The notes under the pieces were generated by a model, which was not told the DNA's origin, made no database searches, and was given only the letters and a program-made list of their open reading frames with translations. A stretch of DNA of 42,957 bases from Myxococcales bacterium. Lineage in GTDB: Bacteria; Myxococcota_A; Polyangia; Polyangiales; Polyangiaceae. The stretch is from NCBI GenBank assembly GCA_025359105.1, contig JANYHK010000007.1, positions 1 through 42,957 on the forward strand. Reading direction: 5' to 3'. The stretch's first letter is position 1, and each line of letters opens with the position of its first letter. The position numbers and the translations under genes were made by a program. This document shows, piece by piece, positions 30,123 to 38,261 of this stretch.

Positions 30123-30986
30123 ATGGCCGACATGAATGGCAAGACAGTTCTCATCACGGGCGCGAACCAAGGAATCGGCAAGGAGTCGGCCATCGCGCTG
30201 GGGAAGATGGGCGCGAAGCTCGTCCTCGTGTGCCGCAGCGAGGAGAAGGGCCGCGCCGCCGTCAAGGACGTAGAGGACGCCGGCGCCAAGGGCGTCGAGC
30301 TCCTCGTCGGCGACATGTCCAAGCAGGCAGACGTCCGCCGCGTCGCACAGGAGTTCTTGGCGAAACACGCTCGCCTCGACGTGCTCCTGAACAACGCCGG
30401 CGCCCTGGTCACCTCGCGCAAGGAGACCGCCGACGGCATCGAGGAGACGTTCGCGATCAACCACCTCGGCTACTTCCTGCTCACGAACCTGCTCCTCGAC
30501 GTCCTCAAGAAGAGCGCGCCCGCGCGCATCGTTAACGTCGCGAGCGAGGCGCACCGCGGTGCCAAGGTGCGGTGGGACGACATCCAGCTCAAAGACGGCT
30601 GGAGCCAGTTCGGCGCGTACGGGCAATCGAAGCTGTGCAACATCCTCTTCACGCGCGAGCTCGCGCGTCGGCTCGAGGGGACGGGCGTGACGGCGAACTG
30701 CCTTCACCCCGGCGTCATCGCGTCGGGCTTCGGACAGACGTACGGCGGATTCATGAGCTTCGTCGTCAAGCTCGCCCACCCGTTCATGATCACGCCGGAG
30801 AAGGGCGCGCGGACGCAGGTGTACCTGGCGTCGTCGCCCGAGGTCGAAGGCGTGACCGGGAAATACTTCGACAAGTGCAAGGAGCGGACGCCGAACAAGA
30901 TCGCGCAAGAGTCCGATGGACCTGCGCGGTTGTGGGCGCTCAGCGAGGAGCTCACCGGACTCTCGCCGAAGGCGGCGGCCGCGTAA
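30123..30986 (+). CDS. Short-chain dehydrogenase/reductase (retinol dehydrogenase-like)
   Basis: 287 residues of a classical SDR. TGANQGIG at about 11-18 is the nucleotide-binding loop, VCRSEEK follows the second strand (an Arg at that place suggests NADP), LDVLLNNAGA is the NNAG motif, VNVASEAH supplies the catalytic Ser, and YGQSK holds the catalytic Tyr and Lys. NCLHPGVIASGFGQ and the long C-terminal extension resemble the RDH11/WW-oxidoreductase-like group, which reduces aldehydes or ketones of lipids; the real substrate is unknown. GAGAGGGGGG upstream of ATG 30123 is a purine-rich ribosome binding site. There is no operon link to its neighbours. Confidence 0.9.
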   Translation: MADMNGKTVLITGANQGIGKESAIALGKMGAKLVLVCRSEEKGRAAVKDVEDAGAKGVELLVGDMSKQADVRRVAQEFLAKHARLDVLLNNAGALVTSRKETADGIEETFAINHLGYFLLTNLLLDVLKKSAPARIVNVASEAHRGAKVRWDDIQLKDGWSQFGAYGQSKLCNILFTRELARRLEGTGVTANCLHPGVIASGFGQTYGGFMSFVVKLAHPFMITPEKGARTQVYLASSPEVEGVTGKYFDKCKERTPNKIAQESDGPARLWALSEELTGLSPKAAAA

Positions 30987-31013
30987 AAGCCGAGGAAACC
31001 GCCGTGGGTGGGG

Positions 31014-31022
31014 TGCTACGCT
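31014..31022 (+). promoter_or_regulatory. Extended -10 for leaderless transcription of the intact Uma2 gene
   Basis: TG-C-TACGCT ends six bases before ATG 31029, so transcription should start at the ATG itself. The arrangement, including the GG before TGC and the G after the ATG, is the same as upstream of the Uma2 pseudogene at 3894. No Shine-Dalgarno sequence is present. Confidence 0.55.
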
Positions 31023-31028
31023 GACGTC

Positions 31029-31586
31029 ATGGTCGCCAAACCTCGAGCCGCGACGTACCGCGACCTCGAAGCGCTGGCGCCGAACGTGGTCGGTGAACTC
31101 ATCGGTGGCGTGCTCCACGCGAACCCGCGGCCTGCCAGCCTGCACGCGGCGGCGACGTCTGCCCTGGGTGAGGAGCTCGGCCCGCCATTCAAGCGCGGAA
31201 GGGGCGGTCCCGGGGGATGGGTGATCCTCGACGAGCCCGAGCTCCACATCGGCGACGATGTCCTCGTCCCCGATATCGCGGGCTGGCGTCGCGAGCGAAT
31301 GCCTCAGATGCCGGAGGTCGCTTTCTTCACGCTCGCCCCCGACTGGCTGAGCGAGGTGTTGTCGCCGTCGACGGCAGGCGTCGATCGCGCCGAGAAACTG
31401 CCCGTCTATGCGCGGGCCGGTGTACGGCACATCTGGCTGGTCGATCCCGTCGCGAAGACGCTCGAGATCCTCCGGCTGGGAGACGACAGGTACGTCTTGC
31501 TCACGACGTTTCATGGCGATGCGGTAGTCCGCGCCGAGCCATTCGATGCGATCGAGCTCGAGCTCGGCATCCTCTGGGCGCGGTGA
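31029..31586 (+). CDS. Uma2-family (PD-(D/E)XK-like) protein, intact
   Basis: 185 residues, the normal length. YRDLEALAPNVVGELIGGVLHANPRP is the usual start with a conserved Glu/Gly pair; LDEPELHIGDDVLVPDIAGWRRERMP contains the P-D-I/L-A segment of the nuclease core; EVLSPSTAGVDRAEKLPVYARAGVRHIWLVDPV supplies the E-V-x-S and D...K...Y pattern ending in the W-L-V-D strand. The family has a restriction-endonuclease-like fold, but nuclease activity and cellular role are largely unproven. This copy differs from the broken one at 3894 in sequence, yet both have the same start-proximal promoter arrangement. It stands alone between the SDR gene and the convergent malic enzyme gene. Confidence 0.8.
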   Translation: MVAKPRAATYRDLEALAPNVVGELIGGVLHANPRPASLHAAATSALGEELGPPFKRGRGGPGGWVILDEPELHIGDDVLVPDIAGWRRERMPQMPEVAFFTLAPDWLSEVLSPSTAGVDRAEKLPVYARAGVRHIWLVDPVAKTLEILRLGDDRYVLLTTFHGDAVVRAEPFDAIELELGILWAR

Positions 31587-31608
31587 CGGGCCTCGCCCCG
31601 TTGCGTAT

Positions 31609-33324
31609 CTATCCGCGCACGACCGGCAAGTACTCGGGCCGGTAGAACCGGGACGCCACGTACTCCCGCACCTCGCTCGCCGTGCGCACCGGCGCGGTCG
31701 CGACGGCGTCCTTCATCGCGCGGAGGATCACGCGCTCGGCGACGAGCAAGGACACGCGCTGCAGCTCGCTCACCGGCGGGTACACGGCGCCCGGGTAGTG
31801 CTCCTTCGTGAAGTCCACGAGCGCGTACGCGGCGTCTTGCACCATGCCGTCGGTGACCTCACGCGCAGCGCTCAATATCGCGCCGAAGCCGAGGCCCGGG
31901 AAGATGAACGCGTTATTTCCCTGGCCGATGGCGACGGGCTCGCCCGCGACGGTCACCGGCGGAAATGGGCTACCCGTCGCCACGAGCGCCGTGCCGCGCG
32001 TCCACGCGAGGATGTCCGCCGGGGCCGCCTCGGCCGACGACGTCGGGTTCGATAGCGCGAAGATGACCGGCCGCGCGGTGTTCTTGGCCATCGACTCGAC
32101 GACGCGCCGATCGAACGCGCGCGGCTGGCCCGACAGGCCGAGCAGCACCGTCGCCCGCGCCTGCTCCACCGTCTCGAAGAGCTCGGGCGCGCCATCGCAC
32201 GACGGCCACGCGGCGATGGCCGTGCGCGCGTGGGCGAACGGGCGCTTGTAGTCCTCCATCTCGCGATCGGCCGTGAGCAGCCCCTTGGAGTCGAGCACGT
32301 AGACGCGCGCGCGGGCATCCTCGGGCGTCGCGCCGTCGGCGATCATGCCGCGCCAGATCGCGAGCGCGACGCCGATGCCGCCGGCGCCCGCGCCGTGGAT
32401 GACCACGCGCTGATCGCGCAGCCGTTCGCCGCGAAGTCGGCACGCCGAGAGGACGCCGGCCAGCGTCATCGCTCCGGTGCCCTGGATGTCGTCGTTGAAC
32501 GACGGCGCCACCTTGCGGAAGCGCTCGAGCACCGTGAAGGCCGTGTCCTTCGACAAGTCCTCCCACTGGATGACCGCGCGGGGCCAGCGCTCCCTCACCG
32601 CGTCCACGAACGTGTCGATGAACGCCAGGTACTCGTCGCCGCGGAGGCGCCGCTCCGGGACGCCGAGGTACAAGGGATCGCTCCGGAGGTCGGTCCGCTC
32701 CGTGCCGACGTCGAGGACCACCGGCATCGTGTGCACCGGGGCGACGCCGCCGCCCGCGGTGTAGAGCGCGAGCTTGCCGATCGAGATCGCCAGGCCGCCG
32801 TACCCCTGATCGCCGATGCCGAGGATGGCCGACGCGTCGGTGGCGACGATCATGCGCACGTCCTCGAACGGGTAGTTCGAGATCGCCTGCTTCGCGCGCC
32901 CGATGTTGCGCGCCGAGAGCGAGATGCCGCGCGGCGCCTGGTAGAGGAGGTGGAAGTTCTTCACCGCGTCCCCGACCGTCGGCGTGTAGACGATGGGGAG
33001 CATCTCCTCGAGGTGCCCCGCCAGCGTCGCGAAGAAGAGCGTCTCGCAGCGGTCTTGAAGGGCGCGCAGGTACTGGTATTTCGCCAGATCGGTCGGCTGG
33101 TCGCGGTAGCCGACCATGATGCGTTCGACTTGCTGGTCGATGCCGTTGACGATCGGCGGCAGGAGCCCGTCGAGCCCCAGCGCGATGCGCTCCTCCTCGG
33201 TGAAGCCCGTTCCCTTGTTGATGAGGGGAAACCGCAGGAGGGCCGCGCCGTCCACGAAGACCTTCATGATCGTCCGGCCGCTTCCGTCTTTTTCGATCGA
33301 AAACGGCTTGGTCCCGCGCTTCAT
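31609..33324 (-). CDS. NAD-dependent malic enzyme
   Basis: 571 residues, the long bacterial/eukaryotic form. It oxidatively decarboxylates malate to pyruvate and CO2. Conserved blocks: LPIVYTPTVGDAVKNF (with the catalytic Tyr), DQGYGGLAISIGKLALYTAGGG (with the catalytic Lys), QWEDLSKDTAF, FNDDIQGTGAMTLAG (metal-binding Asp), VIHGAGAGGIGVALA (dinucleotide-binding loop), IFALSNPTSSAEAAP and GQGNNAFIFPGLGFG. YVLDSKGL after the second NAD-binding strand has Asp, which favours NAD over NADP. I chose ATG 33324 because it is preceded by GGAGGTGAGG at good spacing, although the frame is open to 33360. It is convergent with the Uma2 gene, 22 bp away, and divergent from the Gly-rich lipoprotein. Confidence 0.93.
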   Translation of the reverse strand: MKRGTKPFSIEKDGSGRTIMKVFVDGAALLRFPLINKGTGFTEEERIALGLDGLLPPIVNGIDQQVERIMVGYRDQPTDLAKYQYLRALQDRCETLFFATLAGHLEEMLPIVYTPTVGDAVKNFHLLYQAPRGISLSARNIGRAKQAISNYPFEDVRMIVATDASAILGIGDQGYGGLAISIGKLALYTAGGGVAPVHTMPVVLDVGTERTDLRSDPLYLGVPERRLRGDEYLAFIDTFVDAVRERWPRAVIQWEDLSKDTAFTVLERFRKVAPSFNDDIQGTGAMTLAGVLSACRLRGERLRDQRVVIHGAGAGGIGVALAIWRGMIADGATPEDARARVYVLDSKGLLTADREMEDYKRPFAHARTAIAAWPSCDGAPELFETVEQARATVLLGLSGQPRAFDRRVVESMAKNTARPVIFALSNPTSSAEAAPADILAWTRGTALVATGSPFPPVTVAGEPVAIGQGNNAFIFPGLGFGAILSAAREVTDGMVQDAAYALVDFTKEHYPGAVYPPVSELQRVSLLVAERVILRAMKDAVATAPVRTASEVREYVASRFYRPEYLPVVRG

Positions 33325-33426
33325 GGCCTCACCTCCCCCGGGAGGGCGACGGTAGCGCATTTAAGCCGCAAAGGAGACGCGCCCGCGGGTCGCATTTTCG
33401 GGTTTCGCGTGTAGGCTGCGCGGAAA

Positions 33427-35556
33427 ATGCGTCGCACCTTGCTTGCCAGCAGCTTTCTCGGGTGGATTCTCCTCGCCTGCGCCACCGGCGGACAGAGCAC
33501 CAACGCCACCGTCGGAGGGGACGACGGCGGCGCCTCCGGGGCGGACGGGCGGGCCGACGGCCCCGTCGGGACCGGGCAGTCGTGCGTTCACAACGACGAT
33601 TGCAGCGGCCCCAACCTCTGCCAGAACGGCCTCGCGTGCCTCGGCGGGCAGTGCGTGGCGACGGGCAAGACGATGGACTGCGACGACGGCGTCCCCTGCA
33701 CCGACGACACCTGCGACGCGAACGCGAACAAGTGCACCCACAAGGCCAACGACACGAGCTGCCCGAACGGCTCGTACTGCGACGCGACCCTCAACTGCGT
33801 GCCGTCCCTCCCGTGCACGCCCGGCGACGCGGTGTGCGATCGCCTCGGCACGGATGTGTGTCAGGGGCTGTGGACGTGCGACGCGACCGTGAAGCACTGC
33901 GTGCACCAGCCCAAGCCCTGCCCCGATCGCCCCAACGCGGTCACGGCGTGCACCGGCAGCCCGGCGACGAAGTGCTCGTGGACGTGCAACGCCGGCTACA
34001 GCGACAGCAACGGCGATCTGCAGGTGACGCCGCCCGCGCCGTCCGACGGCTGCGAGTGCCACGGCAACAGCGGCGCCGACGCGCCCGACTACCCCGGCCT
34101 CGTCGACACGAACTGCGACGGCATCGACGGCGACATCAGCAAGGCCATCTTCGTCGACGGCGTGAGCGGCCTCGACTCGAACGCCGGCACCATGGCCGCG
34201 CCGAAGAAGACGATCGGCGCGGGCATCACCGCCGGCGCCGCCGCGAGCCCGACCAAGGACGTGTACGTCTCGAAGGGCGCGTACTTCGAGCACGTCGTCA
34301 TGAAGGACGGCGTCGGCGTGTACGGCGGCTACGACGCTTCGGCGCAGTGGAAGCGCGCGCTCGCGAACGTCACCTCGATCGACACGAGCGGCGCCACGGG
34401 CACGAACACGATCGCGGTCCTCGCGTCGAGCCTCGCGAAGGCGACAGAGCTGCAGCTCATGACGGTGAAGTCCGCGAGCGCCACCGGCCAGCCCCCCGGC
34501 GGCGACGGCCTCAGCAGCTACGGCGTGCTCGTGCTCGGCGCGACCGCCACCTTCACCGTTCGCGGCTGCAACATCACCGCGGGCAGCGGGACGGCGGGCG
34601 GGAGCGGCGCAAACGGCACCCAGGGCGCCGGCGGCGGCGTGGGCGCGACGGCGTTCGGCACCGGCGGCGGCGCGGGCTCCATCGCGCCGTGCGGCGGCAA
34701 CGGCGGTCTCGGCGGCAACGGGATGAACGGCAAGACGCAAGGCGGCTCGGGCGGCCAGGGCACGCAGCCCAGCGGCGGCGGCACCGGCGCACCCGGTGGC
34801 GGCGGTGGTGGCGCGGGCACGTGCAACCTCACCAACTCGACCCAGGGCGGTGCCGCACCGGCGGTCACCACGGCGGGCGGCCCGGGCAACCCCGGCGCCA
34901 ACGGGAGCGCGGGGCCGCAGGTCGGCACGCTCGACGTCTCGGGCGTCTACATCCCCGCGCCCGGCGGCACGGGGCTCGGCATCGGCGCGCCGGGTGGTGG
35001 AGGCGGAGGCGGAGGCGGCGGAAGCGCGCACGGCACTCCCGGGAACGCGTGCACCGACTGCAGCGCGCTCGTGGCCGGCGGCGGTGGCGGTGGCGGTGGT
35101 GGCGGCGGGTGCGGCGGCAACCCCGCCCCCGGTGGCCACGGCGGCGGCGGGAGCTTCGCGATCGCGATGTTCAACTCGCTCGTGAGCGTCGACCAGACGA
35201 CGATGGCGACGGCCAACGGCGGCAACGGCGGCAACGGCGGCAACGGTGGAACCGGCGGCAACGGCGGACTCGGTGTCGGAGGCGGCGTCGACGGCAACCT
35301 TTGCAGCACACAGAACGGCGGCGCGGGGGCCAACGGCTCGAACGGCGGCGCCGGCGGTCAGGGCGGCGGCGGCGGCGGCGGCACCGGCGGTCCGTCGGTG
35401 TGCATCTTCTACAAGGGAACGGCGCCGGGCGTCCCCAGCCCCAACCCCTGCAGCCCGGGCGCGGGCGGCGGCGGCGGAAGCGGCGGCTCGAACGGCCTCC
35501 AGGCGGCGGCCCCCGGCACGCCCGGCGTGAGCGGCGCACAAGTGGCGGCGCAGTAA
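33427..35556 (+). CDS. Large Gly-rich secreted lipoprotein with Cys-rich head (PGRS-like)
   Basis: 709 residues. The signal peptide ends in LLAC (Cys18). A Cys-rich region (about 53-220) has repeated units such as CDDGVPCTDDTCDANANKC, typical of myxobacterial surface proteins, and ends in a DTNCDGIDGD metal-binding-like turn. Residues about 235-380 carry a parallel-beta-helix-like part (IFVDGVSGLDSNAGTMAAPKKTI, VYGGYDASAQW). The last 320 residues are dominated by Gly-Gly-x units, partly as near-perfect tandem repeats, interspersed with small loops. Similar architectures are common in this phylum and are thought to form elongated cell-surface or matrix material. No enzyme motif is seen. The start ATG follows TAGGCT, a possible -10, by nine bases. 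The next gene begins 18 bp downstream. Confidence 0.75.
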   Translation: MRRTLLASSFLGWILLACATGGQSTNATVGGDDGGASGADGRADGPVGTGQSCVHNDDCSGPNLCQNGLACLGGQCVATGKTMDCDDGVPCTDDTCDANANKCTHKANDTSCPNGSYCDATLNCVPSLPCTPGDAVCDRLGTDVCQGLWTCDATVKHCVHQPKPCPDRPNAVTACTGSPATKCSWTCNAGYSDSNGDLQVTPPAPSDGCECHGNSGADAPDYPGLVDTNCDGIDGDISKAIFVDGVSGLDSNAGTMAAPKKTIGAGITAGAAASPTKDVYVSKGAYFEHVVMKDGVGVYGGYDASAQWKRALANVTSIDTSGATGTNTIAVLASSLAKATELQLMTVKSASATGQPPGGDGLSSYGVLVLGATATFTVRGCNITAGSGTAGGSGANGTQGAGGGVGATAFGTGGGAGSIAPCGGNGGLGGNGMNGKTQGGSGGQGTQPSGGGTGAPGGGGGGAGTCNLTNSTQGGAAPAVTTAGGPGNPGANGSAGPQVGTLDVSGVYIPAPGGTGLGIGAPGGGGGGGGGGSAHGTPGNACTDCSALVAGGGGGGGGGGGCGGNPAPGGHGGGGSFAIAMFNSLVSVDQTTMATANGGNGGNGGNGGTGGNGGLGVGGGVDGNLCSTQNGGAGANGSNGGAGGQGGGGGGGTGGPSVCIFYKGTAPGVPSPNPCSPGAGGGGGSGGSNGLQAAAPGTPGVSGAQVAAQ
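35215..35266 (+). repeat. Tandem 9-bp repeat GGCGGCAAC in the Gly-rich gene
   Basis: Consecutive near-identical GGCGGCAAC units encode Gly-Gly-Asn and fall within the Gly-rich C-terminal half of the lipoprotein gene. Exact DNA repetition implies slippage or recent expansion, so copy number may differ between strains. Confidence 0.7.
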
Positions 35557-35574
35557 GACCGCGCGGAGCGGCGA

Positions 35575-36882
35575 GTGGCGATGAATCCGCGAGCGCTTCG
35601 CGTACGGCTCACGGCCGCGGCGGCGATCTCCGCCCTCGCTGCGCTCGCTGCCATCGCTTCGCTCGCGGTCGCCGCGCCCGCCTGCAGCTCGAGCAAGTCG
35701 GCCGGCGGCTTCGACGACGCGGGCCTGCAAGCGCTCTGCTCCACGCCGGACTGCGATCACGACGGCTACGAGTCCCCCGCCGACTGCGACGACGGCGACC
35801 CGCAAGTGAACCCCGAGGCCTACGACTTCAAGGGCGACGGCGTCGACAACGACTGCAGCGGCAAGGCGGACGATCCGGTGGAGTCGTGCGAGACGATCCC
35901 GACGAAGGCGCCGGGCAGCCCTGCCGACTTCGCGCGCGCGGCCGATCTCTGCGCCCAGCGCTCCACGACGACCGCGGGCGCGGTCTTCGATCCGCTCGTG
36001 AGCGCGGCGTGGGGGCAGGTGAAGGGCCTCGGCCCCGGGCAACGCATCTGGGTGTCGCAGACCAAGCCCGAGCAGCAGACCAACATCGTCTCCGCGTTCG
36101 GCGGCAACGCGCCGCGCCGCGGACGCACGATGGCGGGGCTCGCCAACGGCCCCTGGGGCGCGCTCGACCCGCGCAGCTCGGCGGCGCTCGACGATCCGCA
36201 GTTCCGGCTGAACGACGCCTGCGCCGACATCCCGCTCGCCGGCCCCGACTGCACCGCGCTCACCAACGGCGCGCCGGCCGGCAGCCTCTCGGTGCAAGAC
36301 TGGGCGGAGCTGACGCTCCAGGTGAAGGTCCCCTCGAACGCGCACGCCCTCTCGTTTGACTTCGCGTTCTTCAGCGCGGAGTTCAACCAGTTCTGGAGCT
36401 CGGCGCTGAACGACGCGTTCTTCGTCCTCGTGACGAGCAAGGTGCTCGCGGGCGTCAACGTCGCCAAGGACGATCGCGGCCTGGCGATCACCGTGAACAG
36501 CGGCTTTTTTCAGCTCTGTCCCGCCTCGCCGGGCCCGGCCGGCCTTTCGCAGGACAAGGCGGCGGCCCTCCAGCAGTGCGTGGGCCTCGCGGGCGACGCG
36601 ACGGTCAACGTCACCGGAACCTTGCGCGGCACCGGTTACGACGGCGCCTCCGCCGGCACGGACGACACCGTGCGCGCCGTCAACGGCAACCTCTACGTGT
36701 ACGGCGGCGGAAGCGGCTGGCTGACCGGCCGCTTCCCCGTCGCCCCGCGCGAGACGATCACGATGCGCATCCTCGTGCTCGACACGTTCGACGGGCTCAA
36801 GGACTCCGCCGTCCTCGTCGACAAGCTCAACTGGGAGCCGGTGAGCGGCTCCGGCGTCGTCCGCCCGCCGCCCATCCGCTGA
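35575..36882 (+). CDS. Secreted protein with MopE-type metal-binding motif and choice-of-anchor-like domain
   Basis: 435 residues from GTG 35575, with GGAG six bases upstream; ATG 35581 is an alternative. The N-terminal hydrophobic segment ends in APAC, a lipobox-like site (about Cys36). Residues about 50-95 hold DHDGYESPADCDDGDPQ followed by VDNDCSGKADD, the Asp-rich metal-binding motif found in MopE and many myxobacterial proteins. The domain from about 200 has FDFAFFSAEFNQFW and NDAFFVLVTS, resembling the choice-of-anchor L/K family with an SAEF.....S..ND.F core, and closes with ETITMRILVLDTFDGLKDSAVLVDKLNW. These are surface-associated domains of unknown ligand. It is probably co-transcribed with the Gly-rich lipoprotein gene. 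Confidence 0.75.
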   Translation: MAMNPRALRVRLTAAAAISALAALAAIASLAVAAPACSSSKSAGGFDDAGLQALCSTPDCDHDGYESPADCDDGDPQVNPEAYDFKGDGVDNDCSGKADDPVESCETIPTKAPGSPADFARAADLCAQRSTTTAGAVFDPLVSAAWGQVKGLGPGQRIWVSQTKPEQQTNIVSAFGGNAPRRGRTMAGLANGPWGALDPRSSAALDDPQFRLNDACADIPLAGPDCTALTNGAPAGSLSVQDWAELTLQVKVPSNAHALSFDFAFFSAEFNQFWSSALNDAFFVLVTSKVLAGVNVAKDDRGLAITVNSGFFQLCPASPGPAGLSQDKAAALQQCVGLAGDATVNVTGTLRGTGYDGASAGTDDTVRAVNGNLYVYGGGSGWLTGRFPVAPRETITMRILVLDTFDGLKDSAVLVDKLNWEPVSGSGVVRPPPIR

Positions 36883-36940
36883 GGGCTTCCTCTCGGCAGC
36901 GTCCGTCGTCGCCCGTTTTGGTCACGCGGCGTTCGCTCTG

Positions 36941-38245
36941 TCAGGCGAGCGCGCTGGCGACGACCTGGCCCGAGAGGATCTGTCCGCTGACCACCGCAGG
37001 GTCGATGCCGACGCCGGCCAGCACCGTGCGACCGAACGACGCGAGCGTGCTCGTCGCGGCGATGTCGCCGCCGGCGCCGCCCTTGCCCGTCTTGGAGTCG
37101 ATCGGGAGCGCGCCGAAGTCGCTCGCCACCGGCCCAATGCCGCCCACCACGCCGCCGGCGAACGGCTTGCCGATGACGATCGACGCCTGATGGTTCGGGT
37201 TGTGCTGGCGCCCGTCGGTGCTCGCCGGCCCGAGCGTCCGCCCGAACACGTTGAGCGAAACGAACGACACCTGGTCCTGGAGGCCGGCCGCCGTGAGCTG
37301 GTCCATGAGCGACTTGATGGTCGCGACGCCCGACACCGTCTGCGTGGTCTCGTTCGCGAGCAGCGGATCGTGGTGGTTGTCGCCGCCGAACGGGATGTGA
37401 ATCGAGATGACGGGCGTGACCTTCATCTGAATGAGCGCGAGCGCGGCGGTGATCTGCGACGCGGCGCTGTTGTCCTTGATCGACGCGAGCGAGTCGAGCA
37501 GCTTCTGGTTGATGTTGCGGACCTGCTGCTGCGTCGTCATGAGCGAGTCGATGTAGGCCTTCTGCGCGGTGCTCGCGTCCTTCCTGTAGACGTCGGAGAG
37601 CTGCGTCAGCGTCTGATCGCGCAGGCCCTGGAGGTTGGTGAGCGGGCCGGCGGGGTTCGCGAGCGTGGCCTTGAGGGCGAGCGCCGGCACGATGGGGAGC
37701 GCCTGGCCGCCGTACGAGAGGCCCTCGGACGGCGAGGTAGCCCCCAGACAGAGCGGCTGCGACTGGATGGTGCCGAGGCAAGGCGCAAGCTGGCGCGCGA
37801 GGATCGACGGGAGCATGTCGTCCCCCTTCGTCACGTGCATCAGCTTCATGACCTCGGGCTGCTTGGGGTGGACCGGCGTGTTCGTCATGACGTGCCAGAA
37901 CTGCGTCCGATCCAGCACGCCCCCCAGCGTCGCCCACGGCGCGGCCGCCGTGTACTTCTGTCCGCGGATGGTGAGCTCCGTCGCTGCCATCGCCGGATCC
38001 AGGGAGTGCGTGATGTTCTTGTCGACGTACGTTCCCGGCACGTTGGCGTTGATGGGATCGCCGCTGCCCGACGTGCAGAAGATGATGAACTGCGCCTTCG
38101 GATTGTTGCAGGCGGCCGGCGCGTCGGCGAGGGCCTTCCGGGGGTTCAGGAGCAGCGACACGGGCAAGCCGGTCGCGAGGGCGCGGAGCCCGATGGCGCC
38201 TGCACCGAAGAGGCTGGTCACGAGGGCGTTGCGGCGGCTGATCAT
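36941..38245 (-). CDS. DUF1501-like Tat-exported protein
   Basis: 434 residues from ATG 38245. The start ISRRNALVTSLFGAGAIGLRALATG is a twin-arginine-type signal (SRRNAL) with a hydrophobic core, and it ends near KALADAPA. FIIFCTSGSGDPIN, TQFWHVMTNT, ISIHIPFGGDNHHDP and GRQHNPNHQASIVIGKPFAGGVVGG follow. The last block, GR-x-H-N-P-x-x-Q-A, resembles the conserved end of DUF1501 proteins, which have an alkaline-phosphatase/sulfatase-like fold and no known substrate. Family assignment is from the pattern, not a single diagnostic residue. The ATG follows the stop of the haem-motif lipoprotein gene by 16 bp, and AAGGA lies upstream. DUF1501-type proteins are commonly paired with a larger secreted partner, as here. 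Confidence 0.65.
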   Translation of the reverse strand: MISRRNALVTSLFGAGAIGLRALATGLPVSLLLNPRKALADAPAACNNPKAQFIIFCTSGSGDPINANVPGTYVDKNITHSLDPAMAATELTIRGQKYTAAAPWATLGGVLDRTQFWHVMTNTPVHPKQPEVMKLMHVTKGDDMLPSILARQLAPCLGTIQSQPLCLGATSPSEGLSYGGQALPIVPALALKATLANPAGPLTNLQGLRDQTLTQLSDVYRKDASTAQKAYIDSLMTTQQQVRNINQKLLDSLASIKDNSAASQITAALALIQMKVTPVISIHIPFGGDNHHDPLLANETTQTVSGVATIKSLMDQLTAAGLQDQVSFVSLNVFGRTLGPASTDGRQHNPNHQASIVIGKPFAGGVVGGIGPVASDFGALPIDSKTGKGGAGGDIAATSTLASFGRTVLAGVGIDPAVVSGQILSGQVVASALA

Positions 38246-38261
38246 CTCGGCATCCTTCTTT

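Noticed and set aside
33361-36345. Minus-strand open frame of 994 codons and a second plus-strand frame of 965 codons over the Gly-rich genes
   Set aside because: They mirror the GC-rich real genes, have low-complexity Arg/Ala-rich products, no start signals and no recognisable domains; the + strand genes in the other frame have signal peptides and known motifs.
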